64,000 nucleotides of DNA from Anthoceros angustus (GCA_010909165.1 VJWM01000204.1:1-64000); one strand, 5' to 3'. Shown: positions 34,030 to 46,427, counted from the first letter of the stretch. Program-made: numbers and translations. Notes: a model not told the origin generated them from the letters alone.

Positions 34030-36082
34030 TCGAACTTCAAATCTTGTTATCCATTCTTCTTGCATGTAACTTTTCATAATTCTATGATCTACGGTTGTTA
34101 AGGTTTGTTCAATGAAGATTGATGTTCTCCTTACGGAGGGATGAGTTTATGCATGTATATTCCTATGTGTGCTAATTCATTCTCTCTACTTGTTCTCTCA
34201 GTTTCCCTAGAGGGCACGTAAATTACCCAAAGGCGAGACCTAAACCGAAAGATTTCCTCCGCGCCATGAACTTAAAAATCACATTCTTGCAAATATCTTT
34301 TAATAATCGTGTGATCTACGGTTGTTAAGGTATGTTCCATGAAGATTCATGTTCTCCTTTATAGAGGGATGGGTGTATGCATGTATATTCGCGTGTTAAC
34401 GAATTCATTCTTTCTACTTGTTCCCTCTGAGGTTTCTAGAGGGCACGTAAATTACCCAAAGGGCGAGACCTAAACCGAAAGATTTCCTCCGCACCATGAA
34501 CTTAAAAATCTCACATTCTTGCAAATATCTTTTAATAATCGTGTGATCTACTTGTTAAGGTTTGTTCAATGAAGATTCATGTTCTCCTTACGGAGGGATG
34601 AGTTTATGCATGTATTCCTATGTGTGCTAATTCATTCTCTCTACTTGTTCTCTGAGTTTCCTAGAGGGCACGTAAATTACCCAAAGGGCGAGACCTAAAC
34701 CGAAAGATTTCCTCCATGAACTTAAAAATCTCACATTCTTGCAAATATCTTTTAATAATAATGATCTACGGTTGTTAAGGTATGTTCCATGAAGATTCAT
34801 GTTCTCCTTTATAGAGGGATGGGTGTATGCATGTATATTCCTATGTGTGCTAGCAATTCATTCTTCTACTTGTTCTCAGTTTCTAGAGGCACGAATTACC
34901 CAAAGGCGAGACCTAAACCAAAGATTTCCTCCGCACCATGAACTTAAAAATCTCACATTCTTGCAAATATCTTTTAATAATCGTGTGATCTATTGTTAAG
35001 GTTTGTTCAATGAAGATTCATGTTCTCCTTTATAGAGGGATGAGTTTATGCATGTATATTCCTATGTGTGCTAATGAATTCATTCTCTACTTGTTCTCTG
35101 TTTCCCTAGAGGGCACGTAAATTACCCAAAGGGCGACCTAAACCGAAAGATTTCCTCCGCCATGAACTTAAAAATCTCACATTCTTGCAAATATCTTTTA
35201 ATAATCGTGTGATCTACTTGTTAAGGTATGTTCCATGAAGATTCATGTTCTCCTTTATAGAGGGATGGGTGTATGCATGTATTCCTATGTGTGCTAACGA
35301 ATTCATTCTTTCTACTTGTTCTCTGGGTTTCCCTAGAGGGCACGTAAATTACCCAAAGGGCGAGACCTAAACCGAAAGATTTCCTCCGCACCATGAACTT
35401 AAAAATCTCACATTCTTGCAAATATCTTTTAATAATCGTGTGATCTACTTGTTAAGGTTTGTTCAATGAAGATTCATGTTCTCCTTTATAGAGGGATGAG
35501 TTTATGCATGTATTTCCCGTGTTAACGAATTCATTCTCTCTACTTGTTCTCTGGGTTTCCCTAGAGGGCACGTAAATTACCCAAAGGGCGAGACCTAAAC
35601 CGAAAGATTTCCTCCGCACCATGAACTTAAAAATCTCACATTCTTGCAAATATCTTTTAATAATCGTGATCTACGGTTGTTAAGGTTTGTTCATGAAGAT
35701 TCATGTTCTCCTTTATAGAGGGATGGGTGTATGCATGTATATTCCTAGCAACGAATTCATTCTTCTACTTGTTCTCAGGTTTCCCTAGAGGCACGTAAAT
35801 TACCCAAAGGGCGAGACCTAAACCGAAAGATTTCCTCCGCACCATGAACTTAAAAATCTCACATTCTTGCAAATATCTTTTAATAATCGTGTGATCTACT
35901 TGTTAAGGTTTGTTCAATGAAGATTCATGTTCTCCTTTATAGAGGGATGAGTTTATGCATGTATGTTCTGTAGCACAATTCATTCTCTACTTGTTCCCCG
36001 GGTTTCCCTAGAGGGCACGTAAATTACCCAAAGGCGGACCTAAACCGAAAGAAATACTCCTATTTATCAATCTTTTAAAATT
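34030..36082 (+). repeat. Exon 1 and leader cassettes of kinase copy 5 (9 introns)
   Basis: Intron-like starts at about 34101 (first A type), 34328 B, 34558 A, 34778 B, 35000 A, 35225 B, 35455 A, 35683 (A-type donor with B-type middle, a hybrid) and 35909 A. One of the two longest leaders in the window. Confidence 0.85.
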
Positions 36083-36411
36083 ATGGAGTCCACAATGAAA
36101 ATTGAAGTGAGAATGTTTGAAGAAAGATACATATGTGGAAAATGTATCGAAGGAGGTTTTTCCAAAGTCTATGAATGCTATGACAAATATACGGAAAGAT
36201 ATTTGCCTGCAAAATTATGAAAAATCTAAAGACATAAATGATGCAATATGTAGAGAGATCAACACTCTTCGATCTCTTCCAAAATATTCTCATATTATTA
36301 ACACAAAAGTGTTCATGAGGATATTGAACATATTTATATTGTGATGGAGCTATGTACCAATGGTACACTAAAGGATGAACTAAAAAAGGGGAGCTTATTG
36401 TGAAGAGGATG
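36083..36411 (+). pseudogene. Kinase array copy 5, truncated after the hinge
   Basis: N-lobe and hinge only. After GCTTATTGTGAAGAGGATG (36393-36411) the sequence jumps into the middle of a B-type intron (GGTGTATGCATG). The eight bases AGAGGATG are shared by both parents. The catalytic loop and C-lobe are absent, so this copy cannot be an active kinase. Confidence 0.85.
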
Positions 36412-36963
36412 GGTGTATGCATGTGTGTATTGTAGTGTTAACGAATTCATTCTTTCTACTTGTTCTCAGTTTCCCTAGAGGGCAAATTACCCAAAGGCGA
36501 GACCTAAACCGAAAGATTTCCTCCGCACATGAACTTAAAAATCTCAAAAATATCTTTTAATAATCGTGTGATCTCATTGATTTGTTCAATGAAGATTCAT
36601 GTTCTCCTCCTTTATAGAGGATGAGTTTATGTATATTCCTATGTGTTGAATTCATTCTCTCTACTTGTTCCTGGAGTTTTAGAGGCACGTAAATTACCCA
36701 AAGGCGGACCTAAACCGAAAGATTTTGAATGAACTTAAAAATCTCACATTCTTGCAAATATCTTTTAATAATCGTGTGATCTACTTGTTAAGGTTTGTTC
36801 AATGAATTCATGTTCTCCTTTATAGAGGGATGAGTTTATGCATGTATGTTTGGTGCTGAATTCATTCTCTCTACTTGTTCTCTGTTTCCTAGAGGGCACG
36901 TAAATTACCCAAAGGCGGACCTAAACCGAAAGAAATACTCCTATTTATCAATCTTTTAAAATT
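36412..36963 (+). repeat. Leader cassettes of kinase copy 6 (about 2.5 units), no own promoter
   Basis: Starts inside a B-type intron at the fusion point. Then come A-type units at about 36580 and 36790. The only promoter upstream in the locus is that of unit 5 (33999). Confidence 0.8.
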
Positions 36964-37552
36964 ATGGAGTCCACAATGAAAATTGAGTGAGAATGTTTGA
37001 AGAAAGATACATATGTGGAAAATGTATCGGTGAAGGAGGTTTTTCCAAAGTCTATGAAGCTATGACAAATATATAAAGATATTTGCCTGCAAAATTATGA
37101 AAAATCTAAAGACATAAATGATGCAATATGTAGAGAGATCAACACTCTTCGATCTCTTCCAAAATATTCTCATATTATTAACACAAAAGTGTTCATGAGG
37201 ATATTGAACATATTTATATTGTGATGGAGCTATGTACCAATGGTACACTAAAGGATGAACTAAAAAGGGGAGCTTATTGTGAAGAGGATGCAAAATACTT
37301 ATGTTTAACCTAATCAATATTTTTAATATAATGATTTTTATTTTAACTTTATTCATAAATGACTAAGCCCAAAAGCTTGATATTTGATATGTTTTGAGAA
37401 GAATGGATAACTCAATTGGACCTAGATGAGTGGCCCAACATGTCTGCAGTGAAAGATCTACTACACTCAATGTTACATTTAGAACAAGAGTGTAGACCGG
37501 ATGCGCACAAGTTCTAAACCATTCTTGGTTTTGCTCGCTATCTTATATATGA
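36964..37552 (+). pseudogene. Kinase array copy 6, internal deletion with templated insertion
   Basis: The N-lobe and hinge are present to TTTAACCTAAT (37314). About 55 bases copied from the kinase 3' tail follow (CAATATTTTTAATATAATG and on to TTCATAA at 37358). Then come about 35 bases unlike the other copies (37359-37395). The C-lobe resumes at AGAAGAATGG (37399). The catalytic loop, Asp-Phe-Gly and A-P-E are lost. TGA at 37550-37552. Confidence 0.85.
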
Positions 37553-38105
37553 AAGATAGTAATTTTATTATATAAGAACTTTTATTTGTATTATATATTT
37601 TTAATATAATGATTTTTATTTTAACTTTATTCATAATTTCATTAAACCACTCTTGATCTCTTTCTTGTGAGAAAGTCTTCAAGCCATGCAAGCGGTCATG
37701 AAATTGATGTAGTGAAGCGAGATTGGAGTATATCGCTATGTGTTTAGCCGTGAGTTGTTTTGGTCATTGTCATAGCATGGCATAATAGCATCGGACAATT
37801 TCTTCTTCTATAGCTACGCATATTATAGTTACTAAATCGCATGTTAGAATCTTGTGGTTCGCAAACCCCGATTTCTGGCTCTAAGCGGTGCTCAACGTGC
37901 TGGGACGACCACACCAAGGGTGTGCGAATGTTTTGAATCATGAGCCGAGCACGAACGTGGCCCGAGGCGGAGTGTGAAGATGGCGGTATCGAGAAGGAAA
38001 ATTGGCATTTAGGGGTGACGCTATTGAAGTCCCACCTTGCCCACGAGAGAACTCCTAGCAGGCAATGGACACCCGTTGCAAAGAAGCCATCACACAAGAA
38101 AAGGG
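37553..38105 (+). other. 3' tail and conserved spacer, unit 6
   Basis: AT-rich tail and spacer as in other units. No gene seen. Confidence 0.5.
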
Positions 38106-38845
38106 GCGGTAGGCTTTAGCACAGCCTTGATGAACCGAGAAATCCTTGCCCATGGCCCCGTGAGTCTCGATGGCAAGGGGATGAAGGCGTGGCCCTTCTT
38201 GCATGGGCGAGTACTTGTGAACGTTCGTTGTCGCGCATCTCTCCGCCACCCAACCGGAGGGTTGATGATGACGTCTTGCGAGACGGTGTCCCGCAAGGTC
38301 TGTTCCACATCCCCTGGTCCATCGAGAACATGGCGTCGCGGGCGGCGTGATGCGTGGCAATGCGCTGCCCGCCCGGTTGGAGGCACTAAAGAGAGCGAGC
38401 CAAAGGTTGGACCAAACCAGTGAACCTCATGCGGTAGAAAAAGAAGCCGTGCGACTCAAATACCTTGATGCAAGGTCGGGCTAGAAGCCATGAACCTCCC
38501 TTCCCCGAGCAAGAGCGAGGCGAGCTCGAGCTGGTCAAGGAATGGAGGAATCGAGGAGCAAAGCCACGCGTGCCCATACAAGTTTCTTCTCATGGAGGGA
38601 GGCCAAAGCCCCCAGCCCGTCCAGAGACGAGGACGAATGCGGCATGACCGCCTAGCCTCGAGGAGGATAGGACACCCCTAGCCAATCTTAAGGACAAGCA
38701 TGCAGGGAAGGCGCCTCCTCGACGCCCGAGACGAAGGCCTTGAAGATGCGTAATCCCGATTAGGAAATGGGAGGCCTAGATGCGGGTTGAGAGGACCAAG
38801 CTCAAGCGTCGTGCGGATGCCTTGCGACTCTGAGGCCGCTCTTGA
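38106..38845 (-). pseudogene. Non-LTR retrotransposon-like remnant, unit 6
   Basis: The minus frame 38055-38360 carries HKYSPMQEGPRLHPLAIETH and G-A-M-G-K-D-F. Upstream frames hold LLARPCIKVFESHGFFFYRM near 38450-38510. Confidence 0.45.
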
Positions 38846-39248
38846 GGTAAGCAATTGCATTCATGTGAGCACTTCCTCGGACAACCAAGCAAAACAAGTC
38901 TAATATGCAAATACCAATTTGTAACACTAGGAGAGTAGCTTGCGTTGTGGTTTTCCTCCCACACTCTCCCCACGAGAACAACACGCAAATTCGGCACATG
39001 GCTCTGAGTGATAGCTTTGGCCTCCTCACAACTCTCTTGCATTGCATATGTGACAAGGACAAGTTATGATGTGAGCTTGTCCTTTGTGAAAGGGTCTATA
39101 TAGATATAGCCTTGGCATTGGCATATTCCTAAGATATCCTATTGGCATCGGCATATCGGAAATATCCAAAGAATACACCATAATATGCAAGGAATATGCT
39201 AAAGCATATAACTTGTGTTTATCCACTTAGTTATTGCTAACCGTGTTT
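38846..39248. other. Second spacer, unit 6
   Basis: Conserved spacer with the ATATGC-TAAA-GCATAT inverted repeat near 39195. No gene seen. Confidence 0.5.
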
Positions 39249-39530
39249 AATTAATTAATTAATGCTAGATATAAATGAATTTAACATAACCACTTCATAT
39301 TAATTAATACTAATAACTTAATGATAAGTCATTAGATTAATTAATGCTAGATAAATGAATTTAACCACTTCATATTAATTAATTAATACTAATAACTTAC
39401 TTAATGATAGGTCATTAGATTAATTAATGCTAGATATAAATGAATTTAATTAATTAATTAATTAATACTAATAACTTACTTAATGATAAGTCATTAGATT
39501 AATTAATGCTAGATATAAATGAATTTAACA
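39249..39530 (+). repeat. AT-rich minisatellite, about 3.5 copies
   Basis: A partial copy at 39249-39283 replaces the usual spacer end. Then come copies from about 39286, 39364 and 39440. The last starts with a run of ATTAATTAATTAATTAATT instead of AACCACTTCATATT. Confidence 0.85.
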
Positions 39531-39642
39531 TAAATCAGCACTATCTCTTTCTAAAATAGATGCCAATATACCAATCGACACACTGTTGAAAATTTACCAA
39601 TTTACTAGTTGCCAATATGAAGCCCGGTAGTTTCTCATGGGG

Positions 39643-39649
39643 TATAAAT
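39643..39649 (+). promoter_or_regulatory. TATA box of kinase unit 7
   Basis: TATAAATAAATGAGAC here, four bases (AAAT) inserted after the box compared with the other units. Confidence 0.7.
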
Positions 39650-39679
39650 AAATGAGACTTAAATCGAAGCTATCTCCGG

Positions 39680-41069
39680 ACTCGAACTTGAAATCTTGTT
39701 ATCCATTCTTCTTGCATGTAACTTTTCATAATTCTATGATCTACTGATTTGTTAAGGTTTGTTCAATGAAGATTGATGTTCTCCTTTACGGAGGGATGAG
39801 TTTATGCATGTATATTCCTATGTGTGCTAATTCATTCTCTCTACTTGTTCTCTCTGAGGTTTCCCTAGAGGGCACGTAAATTACCCAAAGGGCGAGACCT
39901 AAACCAAAGATTTCCTCCGCCATGAACTTAAAAATCTCACATTCTTGCAAATATCTTTTAATAATCGTGTGATCTGTTGTTAAGGTATGTTCCATGAAGA
40001 TTCATGTTCTCCTTTATAGAGGGATGGGTGTATGCATGTGTATTCCGGCTGTTAACGAATTCATTCTTTCTACTTGTTCCCTGAGTTTCCCTAGAGGGCA
40101 CGTAAATTACCCAAAGGAGACCTAAACCGAAAGATTTCCTCCACCATGAACTTAAAAATCTCACATTCTTGCAAATATCTTTTAATAATCGTGTGATCTA
40201 CGGTTGTTAAGGTTTGTTCAATGAAGATTCATGTTCTCCTTTACGGAGGGATGAGTTTATGCATGTATGTTCCTATGTGTGCTAATGAATTCATTCTCTA
40301 CTTGTTCTCTGGGTTTCCCTAGAGGGCACGTAAATTACCCAAAGGAGACCTAAACCGAAAGATTCCTCCGCACCATGAACTTAAAAATCTCACATTCTTG
40401 CAAATATCTTTTAATAATCGTGATCTACTATTGTTAAGGTTTGTTCAATGAAGATTCATGTTCTCCTTTACGAGGGATGAGTTTATGCATGTATGTTCCT
40501 ATGTGTGCTAATGAATTCATTCTCTCTACTTGTTCTCTGTGTTTCCCTAGAGGGCACGAATTACCCAAAGGCGAGACCTAAACCGAAAGATTCCTCCGCA
40601 CCATGAACTTAAAAATCTCACATTCTTGCAAATATCTTTTAATAATCGTGATCTACTGTTGTTAAGGTATGTTCCATGAAGATTCATGTTCTCCTTTATA
40701 GAGGGATGGGTGTATGCATGTGTATTCCGCGTGTTAACGAATTCATTCTTTCTACTTGTTCCCCAGTTTCCTAGAGGGCACGTAAATTACCCAAAGTAGA
40801 CCTAAACCAAAGATTTCCTCCGCACCATGAACTTAAAAATCTCACATTCTTGCAAATATCTTTTAATAATCGTGTGATCTACGGTTGTTAAGGTTTGTTC
40901 AATGAAGATTCATGTTCTCCTTTATAGAGGGATGAGTTTATGCATGTATGTTCTGTGTGCTAACGAATTCATTCTCTACTTGTTCCTAGTTTCCCTAGAG
41001 GGCACGTAAATTACCCAAAGGGGCGGACCTAAACCGAAGAAATACTCCTATTTATCAATCTTTAAAATT
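39680..41069 (+). repeat. Exon 1 and leader cassettes of kinase copy 7 (6 introns)
   Basis: Intron-like starts at about 39756 (first A type), 39984 B, 40211 A, 40438 A, 40667 B and 40892 A. Two A types in a row break the A(BA)n order, as expected from one unequal exchange. Confidence 0.85.
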
Positions 41070-41881
41070 ATGGAGTCCACAATGAAAATTGAAGTGAGAA
41101 TGTTTGAAGAAAGATACATATGTGGAAAATGTATCGGTGAAGGAGGTTTTTCCAAAGTCTATGAATGCTATGACAAATATACGGAAAGATATTTGCCTGC
41201 AAAATTATGAAAAATCTAAAGACATAAATGATGCAATATGTAGAGATCAACACTCTTCGATCTCTTCCAAAATATTCTCATATTATTAACACAAAAGTGT
41301 TCATGAGGATATTGAACATATTTATATTGTGATGGAGCTATGTACCAATGGTACACTAAAGGATGAACTAAAAAGGGGAGCTTATTGTGAAGAGGATGCA
41401 AAAATACTTATGTTTAACCTAATGGAGGCAATCAATTTTGCCATGGCATAATGTTATGCATCGCGATTTGAAACCGCTAATATACTATTACTTAGCCGTC
41501 TCAAAGTCATACTAGCGAGACTTTGGTTTGTCCCTCCATGTCTCCAAAACGAACATGAATTATTGCAGGAGCAGAACCCCATGTTACATGGCTCGGAGGT
41601 ATTGAGTCGGAAGACGATGTAAACATAAGCTATACTTCAAAAGCCGATATTTGGAGCGCAGGAGTCATTTTGTATGAAGTTTTAACCGAAATCGTCCTTA
41701 TATAGGATATGAGTTCACGTAAAAGAAGAATGGATAACTCAATTGGACCTAGATGAGTGGCCCAACATGTCACACAGTGAAAGATCTACTACACTCAATG
41801 TTACATTTAGAACAAGAGTGTAGACCGGATGCTGTGCAAGTTCTAAACCATTCTTGGTTTTGCTCGCTATCTTATATATGA
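41070..41881 (+). pseudogene. Ser/Thr protein kinase, array copy 7, frame-broken
   Basis: The N-lobe reads through IGEGGFSKV to Y-D-K-Y-T. Two bases are missing at R-E-I-N (TAGAGATC near 41241), and C-T-T-C-G-A is complete at T-L-R-S. CCGG is lost at both diagnostic sites. TGA at 41879-41881. Confidence 0.75.
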
Positions 41882-42440
41882 AAGATAGTAATTTTATTAT
41901 ATAAGAACTTTTATTTGTATTATATATTTTAATATAATGATTTTTATTTTAACTTTATTCATAATTTCATTAAACCACTCTTCAGGCCTCTTTCTTGTGA
42001 GAAAGTCTTCAAGCCATGCAAGCGGTCATGAAATTGATGTAGTGAAGATTGGAGTATATCGCTATGTGTTTAGCCGGTGAGTCTTTGTTTGGTCATTGTC
42101 ATAGCATGGCATAATAGCATCGGACAATTTCTTCTTCTATAGCTACGCATATTATAGTTACTAAATCGCATGTTAGAATCTTGACGGGTTCGCAAACCCC
42201 GATTTCTGCGGCTCTAAGCGGCCGCTCAACGTGCTTGTGGGACGACACCAAGGGTGTGCGAATGTTTTGAATCATGAGCCGAGCAAGGTGACGTGGCGGA
42301 GTGTGAAGATGGCGGCGCGAGAAGGAAAATTGGCATTTAGGGCGGAAACGGCTGAAGTCCCACCTTGCGGCGCCCCACGGAGAGAACTCCTAGCAGGCAA
42401 TGGACACCGTCAAAGAAGCCATCACACAAGAAAAGGGGGG
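41882..42440 (+). other. 3' tail and conserved spacer, unit 7
   Basis: AT-rich tail and spacer. GGGTTCGCAAACCCC is complete near 42186. Confidence 0.5.
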
Positions 42441-42613
42441 CGGCGGCTTTATACGCCTTGATGAACTGGAGAAATCCTTGCCCATGGCCCCGTGAGTCTC
42501 GATGGCAAGGGGATGAAGGCGTGGCCCTTCTTGCATGGGCGAGTACTTGCAGAACGCTCGTTGTCGCGCATCTCTCCGCCACCCAACCCGGAGGGTTGAT
42601 GATGACGTGCTTG
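42441..42613 (-). pseudogene. Non-LTR remnant, unit 7, first partial copy
   Basis: Only the part with the E-T-H-G-A-M block and the P-P-G-W block. At ACGTGCTTG (42605-42613) it is fused to spacer DNA, so the segment that follows is a second pass through the spacer. Confidence 0.45.
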
Positions 42614-42828
42614 TGGGACGACCACACCAAGGGTGTGCGAATGTTTTGAATCATGAGCCGAGCAAGGGAGCGTGGCACGAGGCGGAGTGTGAAGATGGCG
42701 GCGAGAAGGAAAATTGGCATTTAGGGCTATTGTTGAAGTCCCACCTTGCGTAGCCCACGGAGAGAACTCCTAGCAGGCAATGGACACCGTTGCACGAAAA
42801 GAAGCCATCACACAAGAAAAGGGTGGTA
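42614..42828 (+). other. Repeated spacer segment after fusion, unit 7
   Basis: Repeats the unit's own spacer from TGGGACGACCACACCAAGGG to the CACACAAGAAAAGGG end. A local duplication of about 370 bp caused by the fusion at 42605-42613. Confidence 0.8.
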
Positions 42829-43555
42829 GGCTTTAGCACAGCCTTGATGAACTGGAGAAATCCTTGCCCATGGCCCCGTGAGTCTCGATGGCAAGGGGAT
42901 GAAGGCGTCTTCTTGCATGGGCGAGTACTTGTGAACGTTGTTGTCGCGCATCTCCGCCACCCAACCCGGAGGGTTGATGATGGCGTCGCAGCTCGGGCAA
43001 GGTGCATACGGCCACATCCACAGGCTGAAACACTCGGCCTCGAGAACATGGCGTCATGGGGCGGCGTGATCGATGTGCTGCCCGCCTGGAGAGCGAGGGC
43101 TACGGCGCGAGTCTAAAGAGAGCGTGCCAAAGGTTGGACCAAACCAGTGAACCTCATCGGTAGAAAAGAAGCGTGCGACTCAAATACCTTGATGCAAGGT
43201 CGGGCTAGAAGCCATGAACTGCCCTTCCCGAGCAAGGCGGAGGAAGCTCAGCTGGTGAATGGAGGAATCGAGGAGCAAAGCCACGCGTGCCATACAAGTT
43301 TCTTCTCATGGAGGAGGCCAAAGCCCCAGCCGTCCGCGAGAACGAATCGGCATGACCGCCTAGCCTCGGAGGATAGGACACCTAGCCAATCTTGGGACAA
43401 GCATGCAAGGGGCGCCTCGACGCCCGAGACGAAGGCCTTGAAGATGCGGTAATCCCTGTGGGATTAGGAAATGGAGGCCTAGATGCGGGTTGAGAGGACC
43501 AAGCTCAAGCGTCGTGCCGGATGCCTTGCGGGCGCACTCTAGGGGCCGCTCTTGA
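42829..43555 (-). pseudogene. Non-LTR retrotransposon-like remnant, unit 7, full copy
   Basis: Complete remnant block. The usual GGCGTGGCCCTTCTTGC is shortened to GGCGTCTTCTTGC near 42905, removing part of the G-H-A-F segment. Confidence 0.45.
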
Positions 43556-43988
43556 GGTAAGCAATTGCATTCATGTGAGCACTTCCTCAACGGACAACCA
43601 AGCAAAACAAGTCTAATATGCAAATACCAATTTGTAACACTAGGAGAGAGTAGCACGCGTTGTGGTTTTCCTCCCACACCTCCCACGAGAACAACACGCA
43701 AAATGTGGCACATGGCTCTGAGTGATGGCTTTGGCCTCCTCACAACTCTCTTGCATTGCATATGTAGAGGACAAGTTATGATGTGAGCTTGTCCTTTGTG
43801 AAAGGGTCTATATAGATATACTAGGCCTTGGCATTGGCATATTCCTAAGATATCCTATTGGCATCAGATATGCGAAATATCCAAAGAATACACCATAATA
43901 TGCAATAATATGCTAAAGCATATAACTTGTGTTTATCCACTTAGTTATTGCTAACCGTGTTTAATTAATGTCGATGCTTAATTAACAT
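43556..43988. other. Second spacer, unit 7
   Basis: Conserved spacer. The inverted repeat ATATGC-TAAA-GCATAT is near 43909. No gene seen. Confidence 0.5.
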
Positions 43989-44240
43989 AACCACTTATAT
44001 TAATTAATTAATACTAATTACTTACTTAATGATAAGTCATTAGATTAATTAATGCTAGATATAAATGAATTTAACCACTTATATTAATTAATTAATACTA
44101 ATAACTTACTTAATGATAGTCATTAGATTAATTAATGCTAGATATAAATGAATTTAACCACTTTAATTAATTAATACTAATTACTTACTTAATGATAAGT
44201 CATTAGATTAATTAATGCTAGATATAAATGAATTTAACAT
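43989..44240 (+). repeat. AT-rich minisatellite, 3 copies
   Basis: Copies start at about 43989, 44075 and 44157. Confidence 0.9.
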
Positions 44241-44353
44241 AAATCAGCACTATCTCTTTCTAAAATAGATGCCAATATACCAATCGACACACGTAGTTGA
44301 AAATTTACCAATTTACTAGTTGCCAATATGAAGCCCGGTAGTTTCTCATGGGG

Positions 44354-44360
44354 TATAAAT
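44354..44360 (+). promoter_or_regulatory. TATA box of kinase unit 8
   Basis: TATAAATGGGCGAGAC in the conserved promoter block. Confidence 0.7.
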
Positions 44361-44384
44361 GGGCGAGACTTAAATGCTGCTCGA

Positions 44385-46427
44385 CTACGAACTTCAAATC
44401 TTGTTATCCATTCTTCTTGCATGTAACTTTTCATAATTCTATGATCTACTACGGTTATTAAGGTTTGTTCAATGAAGATTGATGTTCTCCTTTACGAGGG
44501 ATGAGTTTATGCATGTATATTCCTATGTGTGCTAACGAATTCATTCTCTCTACTTGTTCTCTCTGTTTCCTAGAGGGCACGTAATTACCCAAAGGGCTAG
44601 ACCTAAACCAAAGATTTCCTCCGCCATGAACTTAAAAATCTCACATTCTTGCAAATATCTTTTAATAATCGTGTGATCTACTTGTTAAGGTATGTTCCAT
44701 GAAGATTCATGTTCTCCTTTATAGAGGATGGGTGTATGCATGTGTATTCCTATGTGTGCTAACTAATTCATTCTTTCTACTTGTTCCCTCTGGTTTTCCT
44801 AGAGGGCACGTGAATTACCCAAAGGGCGAGACCTAAACCGAAAGATTTCCTCCGCACCATGAACTTAAAAATCTCACATTCTTGCAAATATCTTTTAATA
44901 ATCGTGTGATCTACGTTGTTAAGGTTTGTTCAATGAAGATTCATGTTCTCCTTTACGGAGGGATGAGTTTATGCATGTATTCCTATGTGTGCTAACGAAT
45001 TCATTCTCTACTTGTTCTCACAGTTTCCTAGAGGGCACGAATTACCCAAAGGGCGAGACCTAAACCAAAGATTCCTCCGACCATGAACTTAAAAATCTCA
45101 CATTCTTGCAAATATCTTTTAATAATCGTGTGATCATTTTGTTAAGGTATGTTCCATGAAGATTCATGTTCTCCTTTATAGAGGATGGGTGTATGCATGT
45201 ATTAGTTATCTAATTCATTCTTTCTACTTGTTCTCACAGGTTTCCTAGAGGGCACGAATTACCCAAAGGGCGAGACCTAAACCAAAGATTTCCTCCGACC
45301 ATGAACTTAAAAATCTCACATTCTTGCAAATATCTTTTAATAATCGTGTGATCTACGGTTGTTAAGGTTTGTTCAATGAAGATTCATGTTCTCCTTTATA
45401 GAGGGATGAGTTTATGCATGTATGTTCCTGTGTGCTAACGAATTCATTCTCTCTACTTGTTCTCTCAGTTTCTAGAGGCGTAAATTACCCAAAAGACCTA
45501 AACCGAAAGATTTCCTCCGCCATGAACTTAAAAATCTCACATTCTTGCAAATATCTTTTAATAATCGTGATCTACGGTTGTTAAGGTATGTTCCATGAAG
45601 ATTCATGTTCTCCTTTATAGAGGGATGGTGTATGCATGTGTATTCCGGTAACTAATTCATTCTTTCTACTTGTTCCCTCTGAGGTTTCCTAGAGGGCACG
45701 AATTACCCAAAGGCGAGACCTAAACCGAAAGATTTCCTCCGCACCATGAACTTAAAAATCTCACATTCTTGCAAATATCTTTTAATAATCGTGTGATCTA
45801 CGTTGTTAAGGTTTGTTCAATGAAGATTCATGTTCTCCTTAGAGGGATGAGTTTATGCATGTATATTCCTATGTGTGCTAATGAATTCATTCTCTCTACT
45901 TGTTCTCTCTAGTTTCCTAGAGGCACGTAAATTACCCAAAGGGCGAGACCTAAACCGAAAGATTTACAACCATGAACTTAAAAATCTCACATTCTTGCAA
46001 ATATCTTTTAATAATCGTGTGATCTACGTTGTTAAGGTATGTTCCATGAAGATTCATGTCTCCTTTATAGAGGGATGGGTGTATGCATGTATATTGTGAT
46101 TCATTCTTTCTACTTGTTCCCTGGTTTCCTAGAGGGCACGTAAATTACCCAAAGGCGAGACCTAAACCGAAAGATTTCCTCCGCACCATGAACTTAAAAA
46201 TCTCACATTCTTGCAAATATCTTTTAATAATCGTGTGATCTCGGTTGTTAAGGTTTGTTCAATGAAGATTCATGTTCTCCTTTATAGAGGGATGAGTTTA
46301 TGCATGTATGTTCCTGTGTGCTAACGAATTCATTCTCTACTTGTTTGAGGTTTCCTAGAGGCGTAAATTACCCAAAGGCGAGACCTAAACCGAAAGAAAT
46401 ACTCCTATTTATCAATCTTTTAAAATT
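44385..46427 (+). repeat. Exon 1 and leader cassettes of kinase copy 8 (9 introns)
   Basis: Intron-like starts at about 44463 (first A type), 44690 B, 44924 A, 45147 B, 45366 A, 45587 B, 45812 A, 46036 B and 46253 A. A perfect A(BA)4 order. Confidence 0.85.

Noticed and set aside
35221-35649. Minus-strand frames of about 65 codons recurring in the leaders (ending in a Y-V-P-S-R-E-T-Q type sequence)
   Set aside because: They are the reverse of the cassette exon/intron and recur only because the cassette does. They show no start or splice logic on the minus strand.
36081-36422. Minus-strand frames of 60-149 codons opposite each kinase N-lobe
   Set aside because: AT-rich antisense of the kinase. 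They are open where the kinase frame shifts do not matter, and match no family.
42184-42202. GGGTTCGCAAACCC as the T-arm of a tRNA gene
   Set aside because: Stem and loop resemble a T-arm, but there is no acceptor stem, D-arm or anticodon arm at the right distances.
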